From contig CM017761.1 of NCBI GenBank assembly GCA_008009225.1, positions 682,001-746,000 on the forward strand: a stretch of 64,000 nucleotides of DNA, in the 5' to 3' direction. The notes under the pieces are model-generated. The model was not told where the DNA came from, did not search any database, and saw only the letters and a list, made by a program, of their open reading frames with translations. The first letter of the stretch is position 1. Each line of letters begins with the position of its first letter. Made by a program: the position numbers and the translations under genes. This document shows positions 18,246 through 32,644 of the stretch, piece by piece. The stretch is from Acer yangbiense. Taxonomy: Eukaryota > Streptophyta > Magnoliopsida > Sapindales > Sapindaceae.

Positions 18246-19109
18246 GAATAATGTTTGGGTACTGTTAGTATATTTGAATATGTGTTGGAAACCCATTATA
18301 CACCAAAGTGGGCCAAGATAAGCAATACATGGAGAGCCCAAAGTCTATGTACACCAAGCCTAAGCTCGTACACCAAATAAATATATCTGCATGATAGTTT
18401 TATGAGTAGTTTTGCATCAGTTAAAAGAAACTGATACACAACAAAACAGAATATGTAATAACATGCATATGTTGAATTGCATATGTTGAGTGTGTGGCTG
18501 AAAAGTGCATGTGTACAATATGTGTGAGTTCTATGCAATATGTGTGAGTTCTATGCAATAACACAAGAGTGCGTGCTTCGGTGGGCAATATGTATGAATT
18601 ATGAGTAATGCAAGTGTGGGCAAGAAGCAGATCAACGTGATTTGGTCTAAGGCAATATGGGGTGTTGTCTAGTGTATTGGGTGCTTATGTGCCTGTGTTC
18701 AACGAAGTTCAAAACAGAGAAACACAAAGAGGTGTGGAGAAAATTTGTAGAATTTTCTCCTATCTTCAATCAGAGTGTGGGTATATGCATTGTGAATTTG
18801 TGATTAGAGGGGACTTTCCGATCCCGTGATTGTCCTCCGACCGGTGATTCAATCCCACGTGTTCGATCCCGCTTCTGCTATAGAGATTTGGATTCCGTAT
18901 GGTGAACGGTAAGTCGGTAATGATCCGAATTTCGTTTTGTTTATTACATCGAATTTATTTTCAGGTACTGACCGGTCAGTACCCAAAATATTGACTCCAT
19001 CAATGAGAGTATAGCACGTGGCACAATTTGTGTGATAAATGCAAAAAGTAAAAGAAAAAAAAACCATGTGCTACACTCTCATTGGTGGGTCAGTACCCCA
19101 ACATTATTC
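18246..19109. mobile_element. Hairpin MITE split by a solo LTR
   Basis: The left end gaataatgtttgggtac..tgacc and right end (reverse complement GAATAATGTTGGGGTACTGACC) are inverted repeats. The inner arms carry caatgagagt(a/g)tagcac(g/a)tgg. Without the LTR the element is about 160 bp. No confident target duplication. Confidence 0.7.
18263..18963. mobile_element. Solo LTR of a retrotransposon
   Basis: A 701-bp sequence with TG..CA ends (TGTTAG at left, TTTTCA at right) is flanked by a perfect 5-bp duplication GGTAC (18258-18262, 18964-18968). There is no primer-binding site, internal region or second LTR, so it is the product of LTR-LTR recombination. The superfamily is not determined. Orientation is not certain. 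Confidence 0.85.
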
Positions 19110-20496
19110 TTTTATTAATATAACATTGTTTAAATACTTCAATTTTTTATATAATAAAAAATAGTTTAAATACTTCAATATAACGTTCAAAATTCCAATT
19201 CATTACCGCTCCACTATCAGATCTAGATAATCAATTACTCCTTAAATTCCTGTGGTCCATTTTGATTTTTCGTGCCACTTTTCATAATCAGGACCCATTT
19301 AATAATATGTTGGAATCCAATGCTACACTCTCTTCTACCAACGGATATGGTAATTGCTTTAATTTTTTCAAATTGTCTCTAGATTACACCATGATTATCA
19401 CTTCATTCAAACTTCAAAATCCAAGCAAACACTACAATTAGTTTGTTTTGTTCTTCTAATTTGGCCAATCCCACGCTCCCAACTCAGCACAGTGTAGATA
19501 AAGCAACAAATTTTCAAATGTGTTGGGGCCATTTTCATATTATTTAAATATTTTAACAAAAATTAAAAGAATTGTTCTTTCTTTTTGGAATTGTCTATAA
19601 TTGTAACTTTCTTATTTAAACTTCAAATCAAATAGAGCTAACATCTTTTGATGTACTTTTTTTAATAATTTTTTTTTTTTTTTAAAGTATTACACTATTA
19701 CATAAATTCAAAATTTTTTAGGAAAGGGGAATGACTCAAGCCAACCTCATCTCATACTTTTAAAATCAAGTTTTAAAAAATATCGATGTACATCAATATT
19801 ATTAAAAATAATGGCTATCTGACCACATTAATAATATACTTGACCTTGGCACAACCTCGTCAAGTTGTCACTTATATGGTAAGGGGTTTGAGTTCCACTT
19901 TTAGTTTATTCATTAAATCCCAAATGTGAGGAGACTCTTAGTTGTAGTGGGAGTTACAATCAAAACTATGTTTGTCACAACTAATTTCGCCGGGTGACTA
20001 GATTTTATAGAAAATGTGTTCATGTAAATAACTAGACGATTGAATTACAATATTTTTATCCAAAAATACCCAATTACCATCGGGTTGTTTATCTGATATT
20101 GATCCAATAACAGACTGCCAAGTCAGCACGATGTAGATAAACCAACCACAAATTTTTTGAATTTACGGGGTCATTTTCATAATTCATACAAGTCCAGGGA
20201 CTTCCCTTTAAACAATATTCAATTTGAAATCGGGCGGGATTATTTAATCTAAAATTTGTCAGTATCTCAGTCACTGCCTGACGTTTAGCTTTCAAGTTTT
20301 CAAATCTCAACGCACTTCACTTTCTGTTATTATTCAACTAACAATAATCACCAAATAGTTTCAAAAAATAAATTAAAATAAAAATAATCTCCAAATTCTT
20401 CTCTTCTCTTTCGATTCTTCGATTTTTCATGTACAATGTCAAAGGAGTAGATTGATCGTTTACTTTTTTTCAAATCTCGGATTCAGTTACAACAAC
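19110..20496. other. Intergenic region and kinesin 5' flank
   Basis: No gene or clear transposon recognised. A GGCGGGAT motif at 20233-20240, about 260 bp before the kinesin start, resembles an E2F site, but one such match is weak evidence. Confidence 0.45.
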
Positions 20497-23400
20497 ATGA
20501 TGTCGAAAGAAGCTTCTTCGAGCTCTCGATTGATTTCGAGAAACTCGCAACCTGAACCGGACGAGAATGAATTCGGAGCTTCGACGAATTCGCTCAATAT
20601 TCCTCCTCCGAGAACGCCGTTGAATGCGATTCCGGATCCATCTCAATATCAGAAGGAGACACAAGAATCCGAAGTCAACAAAACGAACCGGTGGTCATCG
20701 CCGTCGGAGAAGAGAGTTCTGGAAGCTTCTGGAAGTGTAGGTCAGACGCATGGTACGTCTAGGGTTTCGGCTAGGCAAGGGAAGTTTCACTCCGAGCCGA
20801 GCTCGGTGCAGAGCTCGCCGGCGAGGAGTGGCGGCGGTTCGAGAGTTTCGCTTGGTGGTGGAAGAGGAGTGAGCTGCTACTCCTCGTCTTTTTCTAGGGT
20901 TTCGAGAGGGACTTCGGTTGTGAATCCTGAGTTTTCGGTCGAGGTTCCGCAATTCGAGCTCGTTGAAGATCCGTTGTTTTGGGAAGATTACAATGTTCAG
21001 GTTCGTGTACTTGCTTTAATGATTTGGGTATTTTCAGTCGTGTTTTTGTTATTTGGTGCAAGTTGATGTAGTGAGTGCTGTTGTGTGTAGGTGTTGATAA
21101 GAATTCGGCCGTTGAGTACTATAGAGAGGGTTTCACAAGGATATGCGCGGTGTTTGAGGCAGGAGAGTTCACAGACGTTGCTATGGCTTGGACAGCTTGG
21201 TCATCCCGAAACTAGATTCACATTTGATCATGTTGCTTGTGAGATGATAACACAGGTTTGAGATTATTCTACAACTCTATAATTGCAAGGCAGTGTAGTG
21301 TTCTTGTGTTTAATTAATGAGACAAGTGGTTGACACTTAAATTGTGTTGAACCTTTATATCTAACGTTCTTAGTTTTTGAACTAATGAATAATTCAAGAC
21401 AAATAATTGTATGAGGCTTGACATAAGTTCTGGTTTTTGTTTTTCCAATCTTAGTTATTGAATCATCTATGATTTCATTTCAGTTTCTTTTCCTGTATTG
21501 CTTTGCATTAATATTGTATTATTGTTGAGGCCCACTGCATGAATTTGGTGTAGGAAAAGTTGTTCGGGGTTGCTGGACTTCCCATGGTGGAGAATTGCTT
21601 GTCTGGGTATAATAGCTGTATGTTTGCTTATGGTCAGGTAGGTCATGATAGGGATGTTTTTAGTTATAATTATGAATTTTGGAGCAAATTTTGATGCAAT
21701 CACTGTTTCATGCAGACAGGTAGTGGCAAAACGTACACTATGATGGGTGAGATAAATGGGGTGGAAGGAGAACTCAATGAAGATTGTGGCATAACCCCTC
21801 GAATATTTGAATATTTATTTTCAAGGATCAAAGCGGTGTGTTATATAGATTTCCAATGTTTCTAATAACTAGATCATTCAGGCTTATTAATGTTCCTCTC
21901 ATATTTGTTTTTGCTTTTGGGGTTGGCTGAATGAATTTTACATGTAATTTATATGTTTAGGAAGAAGAGAGTAGGAGGGATGAGAGACTAAAGTTCAGTT
22001 GCAAATGTTCATTTCTAGAGATATACAACGAGCAGATAACAGATCTCCTTGAGCCTTCATCAACTAATCTCCAAGTAAGTTTAAGCTTCCGCCATGATTC
22101 GTTGCAGATGCTTACCTATAAATTTTTAGGCCGGGTCACCGACCTAATTTTCCTGTTGTAGCTCAGAGAAGACTTGAAGAAAGGGGTATATGTTGAAAAC
22201 CTTACAGAATATAACGTGACAACTGTTAATGATGTTGTCAAGCTTCTGCTACAGGTAAAATTCTAAATTTTGTGCTTCAACCAATTATAATGTGCCTTTA
22301 TATGAATGTAATTAGTAAGATTTCTTGGTCCACAGGGCGCTGCAAATAGAAAAATGGCTGCAACCTATATGAATAGTGAGAGCAGCCGATCCCACAGTGT
22401 TTTCACCTGTATCATTGAAAGCCAGTGGGAGAAAGATTCCATGACCCACTTTAGATTTGCGAGGTTAAATTTAGTAGATTTAGCTGGTTCTGAAAGGTAA
22501 TAATTGCTTTTTACAATAAAAACATTAATCTCATTTTAATCAACATTGAGAGGCTGTGAGCTCATTTTTCTTCAACATTAAACTAACTAGATTATACATC
22601 CAGGCAGAAGAGCTCTGGTGCAGACGGAGATCGTTTGAAAGAAGCAGCAAATATAAACAAATCGTTATCAACTCTTGGGTAATTAGATCAAAGACCTGTT
22701 TTAAGTTAGGTTGCTCCAAGGCTTTATGTGCCTCATGATGATCCTTTAGTGTCGCATATGTTCTTTCTGGGTTACATGCATGTTTAAATTCTCCAATTTG
22801 AAACACCATCTCTTAATGGAGCAAACTTATCAAGTGTACAAAGTTAATGTGATTTGTTGCATCTCGTTGTCTATGGAAATATATTAAGTGGTAGTGGAAA
22901 TTGGCGAGAAGCATAACTCCCTGCTTCTGCTGTGTAATATTCATCATCATAAATAGTTCCATTACCGGTAATTGGAGCATCATTATTGATAATAGTAAAA
23001 ATGTGTAATTATACAATTTCTTAAAACCTTAATTGATCCTTAAAGTAACTTTCATGTTGATTCCCATTTTGCTAATGCTCTGTTTACAGTAACAGGTTGA
23101 TTGACTTGTGCCTTCAGATGTTATGCAATAGGGAATGAAGCCAAATTTTTCATGAGAAGTTAAAATAATTTCAAAATGTTACCGTATATATTATTAGTCA
23201 TTGGATGTTCCTAAACATATGAATTAGAATATGACCTTGTAAATAATCAAAATAGTTGTTGAAGGATAGGCTGGCTAATCTGGGCATGATATTCTGAGTT
23301 TGATGAACAGATTTTTAAAAACAGAAATCAGTCTGGAAGCTTTATTATGTAATTGAATAGAGATCTATTATTTGATAAATTAATTTACCTTTCTTTGGTT

Positions 23401-26400
23401 TGTTTCTGTTCTTAGCTTGGTAATAATGTCTCTTGTGGATTTAGCACATGGGAAACATAGACATGTTCCCTACAGAGATTCCCGGCTCACATTCCTACTC
23501 CAGGTTAGTTACTGATAGCTCTAACTGAAAACAATTCTATTTAGTTGTGTATCTGGCTGTAAATTCAGTACCTCTGGTAAGGAGATCGTGATACTAGAAT
23601 CTTTGGATGCAGGATTCTCTGGGTGGAAATTCTAAAACAACAATCATTGCAAATGTCAGCCCATCTATTCGGTTTGTTTTAGAATTTTTTTTTTTGTTTT
23701 TTTTTTTTTAATTCTGGAACTTATATGATTTTTCTGTGTAGGATTTATTTAGTTTCCCCTTAGCAGTGAGGGAGTGGGAGTTTTGTGTGTTTATTGCTTA
23801 TGTATAAAATATTTTGCTTCCCTTGCAGTTCTGCAAATGAAACATTAAGTACTCTTAAGTTTGCTCAGCGTGCCAAACTCATCCAGAACAATGTACTTAC
23901 TTTGTACTCCTATCTCTGCATTTCTTCTAATGAAAACCAGTGTGCAATTGAGTTTTTCTTCCATTATTTTGTTAGGCTAAAGTGAACGAAAATGCTTCGG
24001 GTGACATTACAGCTCTGCAGCGGCAGATCCAGCAATTAAAGGTACAAATCAGCTGTAAATTTCTGTTAGTATTATCTTTCACATGTGCAATTCAGCATAG
24101 CTGAGGCTATTGTCACACTCCAACAGGGCCAGTTGTCCTCACTAATGAAGCATCATAACCTTTCAAGGTTACCATCAAATGGCGGACCAAGATTTGAAGA
24201 ATCTAGGCAGGGAGATATTTTTAAGAGATATAGTCTCCCAGGAGGAGGAACAATGGATAATAAGTTACAAAATTTCCAGAATGAGAAGGTACTTCCATGT
24301 CCACATCATAATTTTTTTTCTAGGTGGTTGATTTCTTTATAAAAATTCAGTGTTAGTGGACATGTATCAGATAAAACGCATGGAACTTATGTTAATGGGT
24401 TCTCTGAGGAGAGAAAAGACAGCAGAAGCTGCGTTGCAGAAATCAGAGGCTGAAATAGAGCACCAGAATCGTTTGGTATGTCTAGTTACAACAAATAACT
24501 CCATGATTTTCTAGTTTCGATTATTTTTCCTTTTATTTTAGGAGCCTTCTAGTACTACTGAAGCAGAAATGCAACTGGCTTTATTTTTAATGGGCTATTT
24601 CACAGTTAAGGATTCATTTGCAGGCCTGCCAAAGGGAAGAGGATGCTCAACGTATTAAAATGATGCTAAAATTTCGTGAGGAGAAAATCAAACAACTTGA
24701 ATTGTTAGTAAATGGTTGTTTGTCTACTGAGAAGTATCTTTCTGAGGAAAATAAAGCTTTAAAAGAAGAGATTCAACTGCTTCAAGGAAGAATTGACAGA
24801 AATCCAGAATTGACACGTTTTGCTTTGGAGAATATTAGACTTCTTGAGCAGCTTCAATTGTAATTCCCATGACTAATTTGCTTAGGCTTTAGATAAATAC
24901 TCTTCACCCCTTCCAGATGTCAATGACTCAATTCGTATTACGTTTCATGCCAGATTTCAGAGCTTCTATGAGCAAGGAGAGCGAGAAACATTGCTGGCTG
25001 AAGTAGCACAATTACGTGACCAGGTTTGAGGAGACCATCATCATTCATTTTCTTTTCTGTTAAATGCTGAGAGGGTTTAATAAATGTAATGGTGGCATAA
25101 TGAAATCCTTACTTGACTTGCAGCTCATGGATATCATTGAAGGAAAGGACAAATTATCCTCAAGATATGAGCATCAGGTTGTAACAGAATATCAGTTTTT
25201 TTTCTTTTTTTTTTCTTCATGTTTTAGACAGTTTCTGTTTCCTAACCTGAACGCTCACCTGGGTTGCAGGATGATGACACTGTAAAGGAGTTGGAGGATT
25301 GCAGGAATATGAACTCCAAACTGATGAGGTACCTTTCAAGTAACTTTGTCTTAGGTGTTTGTTGTTGGTGTCTAGTGCAGCATACAGCCTAAAATTTCCC
25401 CCGTCAAATTACAGCTTGTTGAAAACATTCCAAAATATCTTCTAAAGGACTTATTAATTAATTTTACTCTCCCTCGTTAAGCATTTGCAAATATTCTCAC
25501 ACTAGTTAAGGGAGATGGGGCACAAAAGAGCTTTTCTGGTCTTGGTCTCTGTACATGATAGCAACTTGCATGGTTGTGTACTTTTGTGTTGGATAGCCAT
25601 TTCCAATATCCTCTTTCATATAAATGTGATTGGAACCAGCATTATATTGTCTTCTATGTTGATTTTTTTTTGTTCTTTTTTCTTTCATCATATGAACGAT
25701 TTATGTCTACAGGGAAGTAGATGAATTACGAACAGAACTTAGAAACTACATGAACGATGGGCAAGCAATAGTGAGATCTGTAAGGATAAACAATGAACTG
25801 GAAGTATGGTTATTGAGATAGATTTAGCCTCTGCCCCCTGGTTTTTTACATAGTTTGCTTGCCTTGCAGGTTGCAGATTCCCCCTCAAAGGATCACGAAG
25901 TATTTAGGCAAACAGATGAACATTCAATGGTGAGAAGACGTACAAACTGGTTTATTGTTGAGTGTTAAAATACTTTAAGGAAGCATGTTTATGGCTGTGA
26001 CACATGATCTTTGGTTGCAGTTGCTTTTATTGTCACCGATACATAATACATTATATGCATTTAAGATTGGAGGTTATTTGTCAACTTCTTTCTCAATATT
26101 TATTGTTACTCTTTGTTCGGAGACTACTTTTACAGGTTGAAACAATATCTATCAGAAGTGACTATGGCGATGAGGTGGCGTCTTATTCCCAAGCTGATGA
26201 CATGACTCTACAAAATAAAAATGACCAGAATATGACTAGCAATTTAGTTTCACACCCTGGTGATACTCAAAAAGAGTTAATGGATGCTAGATTGTTAATT
26301 GAAGCACTAGAGCATGAGCAGGTCCGTCTATTTCAAGAGTTGCAGCTTATGCAGGAGCAGAATCACGGATACATGAAAATCTCAAACAACAAAGATAATG

Positions 26401-29400
26401 CAGATGGACAGTCTGAACTTAAACTTGAAAATCATTGTTTAGAATCTGGTGATTTAGAAAGGCAGAACAAAGGCCTGGTAAAGGCGATCAGTGAAGGCAT
26501 TGATAGAACGTCTTTGCAAGGCAAGTTGGACAAATTGACTAAAGACCTTGAGGAGGCCAGGTTACTTAATTGCCATTATCAAGAAGATCAGGCATCACAG
26601 TTATCTCGCCAACACCAAGTTGACTTAGTTCGTGAAGAGGTTGAGATAGAAACATCAAGAACAATTCTTCATTTACAGGAAGAGGTTTCTGCCCTTCAGT
26701 TGGAACTTCACGAAGGATTTGGTTACATGACTCAACAAAACACAAGTCTAAGAAACACAATATCTGCTAAAGAGGAGGAAATTAGGAAACTTGGTATGGA
26801 GTGGGAAAAGGCAACCTTGGAACTAACAAATTTCCTTGTTGATGGTTCTAGATCCCTCAAAGCTGCCTCTCGCCAGATAGAAAGTATTGCTTGTTCATTC
26901 CCTCAAGTCAATGCTGAAATTGGTGAAAATGTTGAGAGGGCTGCCAGAGCTTGCATTGAGAAGGAAGAAACAATTCAACTGCTACAGCAAAGCTTGGAAG
27001 ATGCTCAGAAGATGGTTTTGGAGATGGAGGAGAAGTTAACTTCCTTGAAGGGAGCAACAATTGCTTTAAATGAATTTCAACAGCCAGATGAAGAGAAAGG
27101 AACAGAAGAAACGATCCACTTAAACATGGAGTTGAAGGAGAAAATCAATATGGTAAAAGTGCTGGAGACTAACCTCAAATTGAAGGAGGATCAGAATATT
27201 AAAGCAGAAAAGCGTGCTGACGCTGCTTTCCTAGTTGTAAAATGGCTATATGATTCGGAGAAGGTTGTTCTTAATGATGACATTAAAAAAGACTTCCTTG
27301 TCTCCAAACTGGCTGGCTATATGGTAAACAGTAAGATTTTCATGATGGATACTGAACAGATTGCTGTGAAGGCAAAAGATATTAAGGTGCAATCATTCAA
27401 AGAGCAGCGGTCTCTTATGTTAGAAAACCAGTCTCACATTATGCAGCAGTTAAAAGACGAACTTGCTGCAACAAATGACAGACTCGATATAATTGCAGAT
27501 CACATAAACAAAGCATCTAGTGTGCATGTCTGCCCAACGAAAGATGAAGATTTGATTGATGCAGATGGATGGAGTGCTGATTGTTCTACATCAAGCTCTG
27601 GCTATTCAACTGAAAGTTTTGCTTCAGAAAACAATCTGGACAGATCATCATCTACATACTTTGCTAAGTTTCATCCATATACAACTGAAGACATAGTAAA
27701 CCTGGAATTTAAAGGAGGCTCAGCACCTTTGTTTGCAACTGAAGACTCAAAAAAGTTAAAAACGCTATTGACAAAGTCAGGTGACGATGAAGCAATGACT
27801 TTCAGCTTGAGGAAGGAGTTAGAGATGGTATCTGATGCTTTCAATAAACTATATTTAAGGTTTACTGTACTGCTTGATGACAATGATATTGTTGATTATC
27901 CTTTCTCAGAAGGTACATATTTCTCTTTGTGCATTTTTTAAATATTATGAGAAACCTACATTATAAAAACGCTTACTTAGATACTATTATTGCAGGGATG
28001 AAACAGGGGGTTCCATCTTTAGGGTTGACAATGGAGAGAAATGAAGCAGGATGCACCGGCACCACAGAGGTATGCATTCATTTTGAACTGCCAAATTTTA
28101 GTTATGATGATAACTGATGAGTACTATTTTCATGTTTATTAGCTACATAACTCACATTGTTAGTAATCTACTATTTGATAAGACATAGCAGGATCATGAT
28201 TTATCATGTCTAATATCTTCTGATTTAAAACAATATTTGACATGCAGGCAGATTCTAATGAGAAAATCAATCATTCTAGTTGTTTCTCAAGTAAATTTGA
28301 AGAAGCCCGTGAAACAATGAAAGAAGCCGACTTCATGTTAAACGCATTGCTTAAAGCAAATGAAAACTCAAAACAGTTGAATGGTATGTGGAAGCAAGCT
28401 AGTGAGCAGTTGATGGCAGAGAGATCAAGCTTGCTAGAAGAAATTGAACAACTCAAGTCTTCATTACATCTGAAAGAAGCAGAGAATGAATCACTGCAGG
28501 ATCATATCCAATCTGGTATGTTAGAAATTGTAAACTCAATGTCCTTGCTTCAAGGTTGTTTTCTGCAAGTACAAAAAGAAGTGGAGGACAGATTTAAGGA
28601 ACTATATTCTGATGTTTTATCAATGGGAGGGGAAATGTGTAACTTCATTTGCAATTCAAGATCATTAATGGAAGATAATATCTCTGAGATAATAAGGAAA
28701 GAATTTGAACTATTTGTCTTGTACTTTTGCCATGTAAGAGAAATTATCAGCACAGTTCCTTGTGCCGTGAAATCTAGTTTTCATCCGATCAGACAGCAAG
28801 AATGCCATTCAATAACAAATACTTCGCAAAAGGTTTGCATGAATGGTCAAGATGACATCTTGATTACTTACAAGAAAGGTGCAGAGGAAGTGGATAAAAG
28901 TGAACTGGTGAGAAATATGGAAGATGAAGAACTGTGTGAATCAGAGAGTAATCTGTTATATGAGAATTGGTCTCTTAAGAGAGAACTGGAAAGGAAAGAA
29001 GTTTTATTGCAGGGTCTACTTTTTGATTTTAGCTTGCTTCAAGAATCAGCCTCCAACAAGAAGGACATCAAAGATGAAACTGAAAAGCTATATTCAGCTC
29101 TGAACCAACTGCGACATGAACTACATATGAAGACAAGTCAACTTGATGACCTGTTGCTTCAGCATAAGAAACTTGAAACCAATCTGGCTGATACTGAAAA
29201 TGCATTGCTCATATCAGGTTCTGATCTTGAGCTGGCTAAAGAAAGTATAGATGCTTTGTATGACCAAAATGCCGAGTTGAGGGTGCTTTTGAAAGACATT
29301 TATCTCAAAAACTCAGCAGCTGAAGATCAGTTGGAAGAACAGAAGGAAGTGGTCAAAGGATTGGAGAAAGAAATTCTTCATTTAACTTCAGTGGACGAGA

Positions 29401-32400
29401 AATTACTCTCATCAGTTGAAAGTGTTGAGGAAGACCTGAGGAAAGTCACCGCTGAAAGAGACAAGCTGCATGAAGAAATTGAAAGTATTGAGGAAGATCT
29501 GAGGAAAGTCACTAGTGAGAGGGACAACCTTTATGAAGAAGTTTGTTCCTTGAATAGTATGCTTGAGATGACCTATGCGTTAGCTGACGAAAAAGAAGCT
29601 GTTGCAGTTGAAGCTCGCCTGGTATAAATATAGAGTTGTTTTTCTGTACACACACGTGCACACAGGCACCAAACAGAGCTACTTATTCATTTATATCCAA
29701 TTTTTTGTTTTCTTTTGTCCTAGGAGTCGGAGGCTAGTAAAAGTTTTGCTGAGCAGAAGGAAGAGGAGGTCAAAATTCTTGAAAATTCTATCGAGGAGCT
29801 GGAGTGTACAATAAATGTATTGGAGAAAAAGGTTAGTTCCTGACTGAGAATGATTAGAGAAAGAATGTAAATTTTTAATGACAGGGATCTAAGTTACATA
29901 GAGTTCTTGTCATGCTTTGAATATAACTACAATTGTATGTTACTTCTTTTAGGTGTATGAAATGGATGAAGAGGTAGAAAGGCATCGATTGATCAGAAAT
30001 TCATTAGAACTGGAACTCCAAGCTTTCAGAGAGAGATTATCAACAGTTGAAAACTTCCCTGACATAGTAGATTCAGAAAACACAACTGCTGAGCATAGTG
30101 AAGGTCAAATGTCTAGGTCAGAAGCGCTGCTTGCTTTCTTGAATGATTTTCTACTTTCGGTCATTACTTTACTATTTATTTGAGAAATAAGTTTTGATGC
30201 TGGCAACCTCATAATAGATTACTGCAACTTCAAGAGGCACAAAACCGCATCAGACTCCTAGAGAGGGAAAGAGAAGAACAAGATAAAGAGGTGCATCCTA
30301 ACTCAATTCTAGTATAGACTCGTGAAATCTTTTTGAAGTATATAATGTTACTTCATATTATCTGCTTTCTCTCTGTTTTAATGTGAGGTTTTTTCCATAT
30401 TTCGCAGATCAAACAATGCAAAGAGTACATATCTGAAGTTGTATTGCATTCTGAAGCCCAATCATCACAATACCAACACAAGGTATAAATTTTAATTTTC
30501 TATTCAAGTTTGTGATTTTATGAACATTTACTATGCAGTAAACTGTGAAACAAGGACCGTTCCAATGGGACTCCTGTTGATCTGATCTATGTCTTCAGCA
30601 CATAATCTTAGGATCCACCATCTATTTAGTTTATAATTAGTATAGATGACAAGGTTTATCTTTCAGCACATCGTTTTGGGATCCCAGCTTTTGATAGGTG
30701 TTCTCTTTTTTGATATCTAGCACCAAACCAATAATCTGATTTCCTATTGTGCACAAAAGTAGTGGAAAATAACTCGTGTTGGATGTTGGTTTGTGAATTC
30801 GATGTAGATTTCCTGTGTATTTATTCATCATGAAATACGACTTACATCCAAACCCTTTGAACAGTATAAAACCCTGGAGGCAATGATTCTTGAAATAAAA
30901 ACAAATTTATCCAATCCAACATCAACAGCAGCGGCCTCAGATAAAATTGAGAAAAGCTCAGCGAGGTCAAGGGGTTCAAGCTCACCGTTCAGATGCATTT
31001 CAAGTGTGGTTCAGCAGATGAATTTGGAGAAGAAGGATCAAGAATTGTCAACGGCCAGACATCGTATAGAAGAGCTAGAGGCATTGGCAGCTACTCGCCA
31101 GAAAGAGGTAATGTAACCCTCTCATTTCATCGTTCTCTATAAAGATTTTGTGCCCTTGCAAATCTCTTATCGTATTAATGCAAAATGTAATGCTAAGGAT
31201 TTGTGATTGATTAAAAATGAAGAGGGAATATCAGGGTTTGGTTTAAATTTCAGCTTTAATTCTCTCAAGGGCAGCCTCTCTTAGAATTTGTTTATCCCCA
31301 TATAACACCTTAGCCATACACTACTAACAGTTATGCCTGGGCACATAAGTATAGGATGAAGTTCCGACACAATTGTTGTCAATCATAAATTTCTAATTCT
31401 AACTCAATGAAACAACATCAGGTTTGCACACTGAATGCGCGGCTGGCTGCTGCAGAAAGCATGACACATGACGTCATTCGTGATTTGCTTGGTGTCAAGT
31501 TGGATATGACAAACTATGCAGTAAGTTCAATATATCATCTTCAAACAACCATGAACATATATATATATATATATATATTGGTGGACTGCTGGCTCACGTT
31601 GCTTTCGTGGTCTATTTCAGAACTTAATAGATCAGCAGAATGTTCAAAAATTAGTGGTGGCGGCTCATCAGCAGACAGAAGAGTTTCTTGCAAAGGTTAA
31701 TAACACCGAAGTTTTGAATTATTATTTATTTCTGTTTTCTTCTAGATCTTGAGTCCCGATATAATTCTTGTATCATTTGTAGGAGCAAATAATTCTCAAT
31801 TTAAGGAAACAAATCGATAATGTCGTTGAAGAAAGAGATAGGTTAGTCCTTTTCCGCCACAGTATTAGTTTACAGTGCTGTTTGTCACAACTGCAGTCCA
31901 GAAGAAAAATGATAGTACTGTTTTACATTTTTCGAAAATCGAAATGATATTTAATAGAGAGACATGCATGTGACCGCAGTTGCATATCGGAAATGAAAAG
32001 GAAAGAAGCAGACATGCTAGCTGCCCAGGTGACTGCAGAGGAACTTCAAGAGCGGGATCAGTTGCTTTCTGCACAGAACGAAATCTTGAAGGTGTGTGTT
32101 TCACTGTTTCTATAATGCCGTTTAAGTTTCTAACATATTGGATCAACTATTACTACTACCTGTTTTTTGTTTCACAGATGGACAAGACCAATTTATTGAG
32201 GAGGATCACAGAGCTGGATGATATGGTGAAGACACTTCTCGGTACACAAAGTACCCCAGAACATATTCAACAAACATCCAAAATTAAGGCATGTATACAC
32301 ACACATAAACACACTACTGCTTTTTTGATCGTTTTTGATTACTTTCTCCAGAAGTAAAGTCTTTGTGATTCGACAGGAGAATCATTTACAGAAACCAGGA

Positions 32401-32644
32401 GATGCTGCTGATTTCTCCAGGAGACAAGAACACTCGGTGAAGCTTCTTTCTCGAGTGAACGGTGAACTAGCTCAGTATAGGAAATCTAGTGGCAGTCGTC
32501 TACACGACAGAAATTATTTACATGGCTTGGAAACGAACTATAGGTAAGTTTAAAACAGCATAAAACAATTATTACAATAGAAAGCTATATAAGCATATTA
32601 TTGATAATGTATTTTTTAACAGTGACAGGAAGCCAAAAGCCTAG
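20497..32644 (+). CDS. POK1: Kinesin-12 family, phragmoplast-orienting kinesin (POK1/KIN-12C type)
   Basis: 35 exons join in phase to 2320 residues: 20497-21000, 21091-21255, 21554-21637, 21716-21835, 21961-22074, 22162-22254, 22336-22496, 22604-22678, 23416-23503, 23613-23671, 23829-23892, 23976-24041, 24127-24288, 24371-24475, 24624-24859, 24954-25023, 25124-25177, 25270-25328, 25713-25803, 25870-25929, 26136-27912, 27996-28069, 28248-29621, 29724-29831, 29953-30116, 30218-30290, 30408-30482, 30865-31107, 31422-31520, 31621-31695, 31783-31841, 31980-32091, 32178-32288, 32377-32543, 32623-32644. A Ser-rich N-terminus (1-165) precedes the motor: VLIRIRPL, P-loop YGQTGSGKT (near 249), switch I NSESSRSH, switch II LVDLAGSE, and neck at about 510-531. 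The rest is coiled coil. POK kinesins guide the phragmoplast to the division site. The start is MMSKEAS; an in-frame ATG lies 45 bp upstream. Intron 33 uses a GC donor. Confidence 0.95.
29418..29543 (+). repeat. In-frame 63-bp tandem duplication in kinesin coiled coil
   Basis: Units 29418-29480 and 29481-29543 encode ESVEEDLRKVTAERDKLHEEI and ESIEEDLRKVTSERDNLYEEV-like 21-residue repeats. The 21-residue length equals three heptads, so the coiled-coil register is kept. Confidence 0.9.

Noticed and set aside
20452..20496. Upstream in-frame ATG as the kinesin start
   Set aside because: It adds a hydrophobic stretch (MIVYFFSNLGFSYNN) not expected for a cytosolic kinesin; the MMSKEAS start is more plausible.
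22540..23016. Minus-strand frames inside kinesin introns
   Set aside because: They lie across exon 8 and a long intron, with no conserved sequence.
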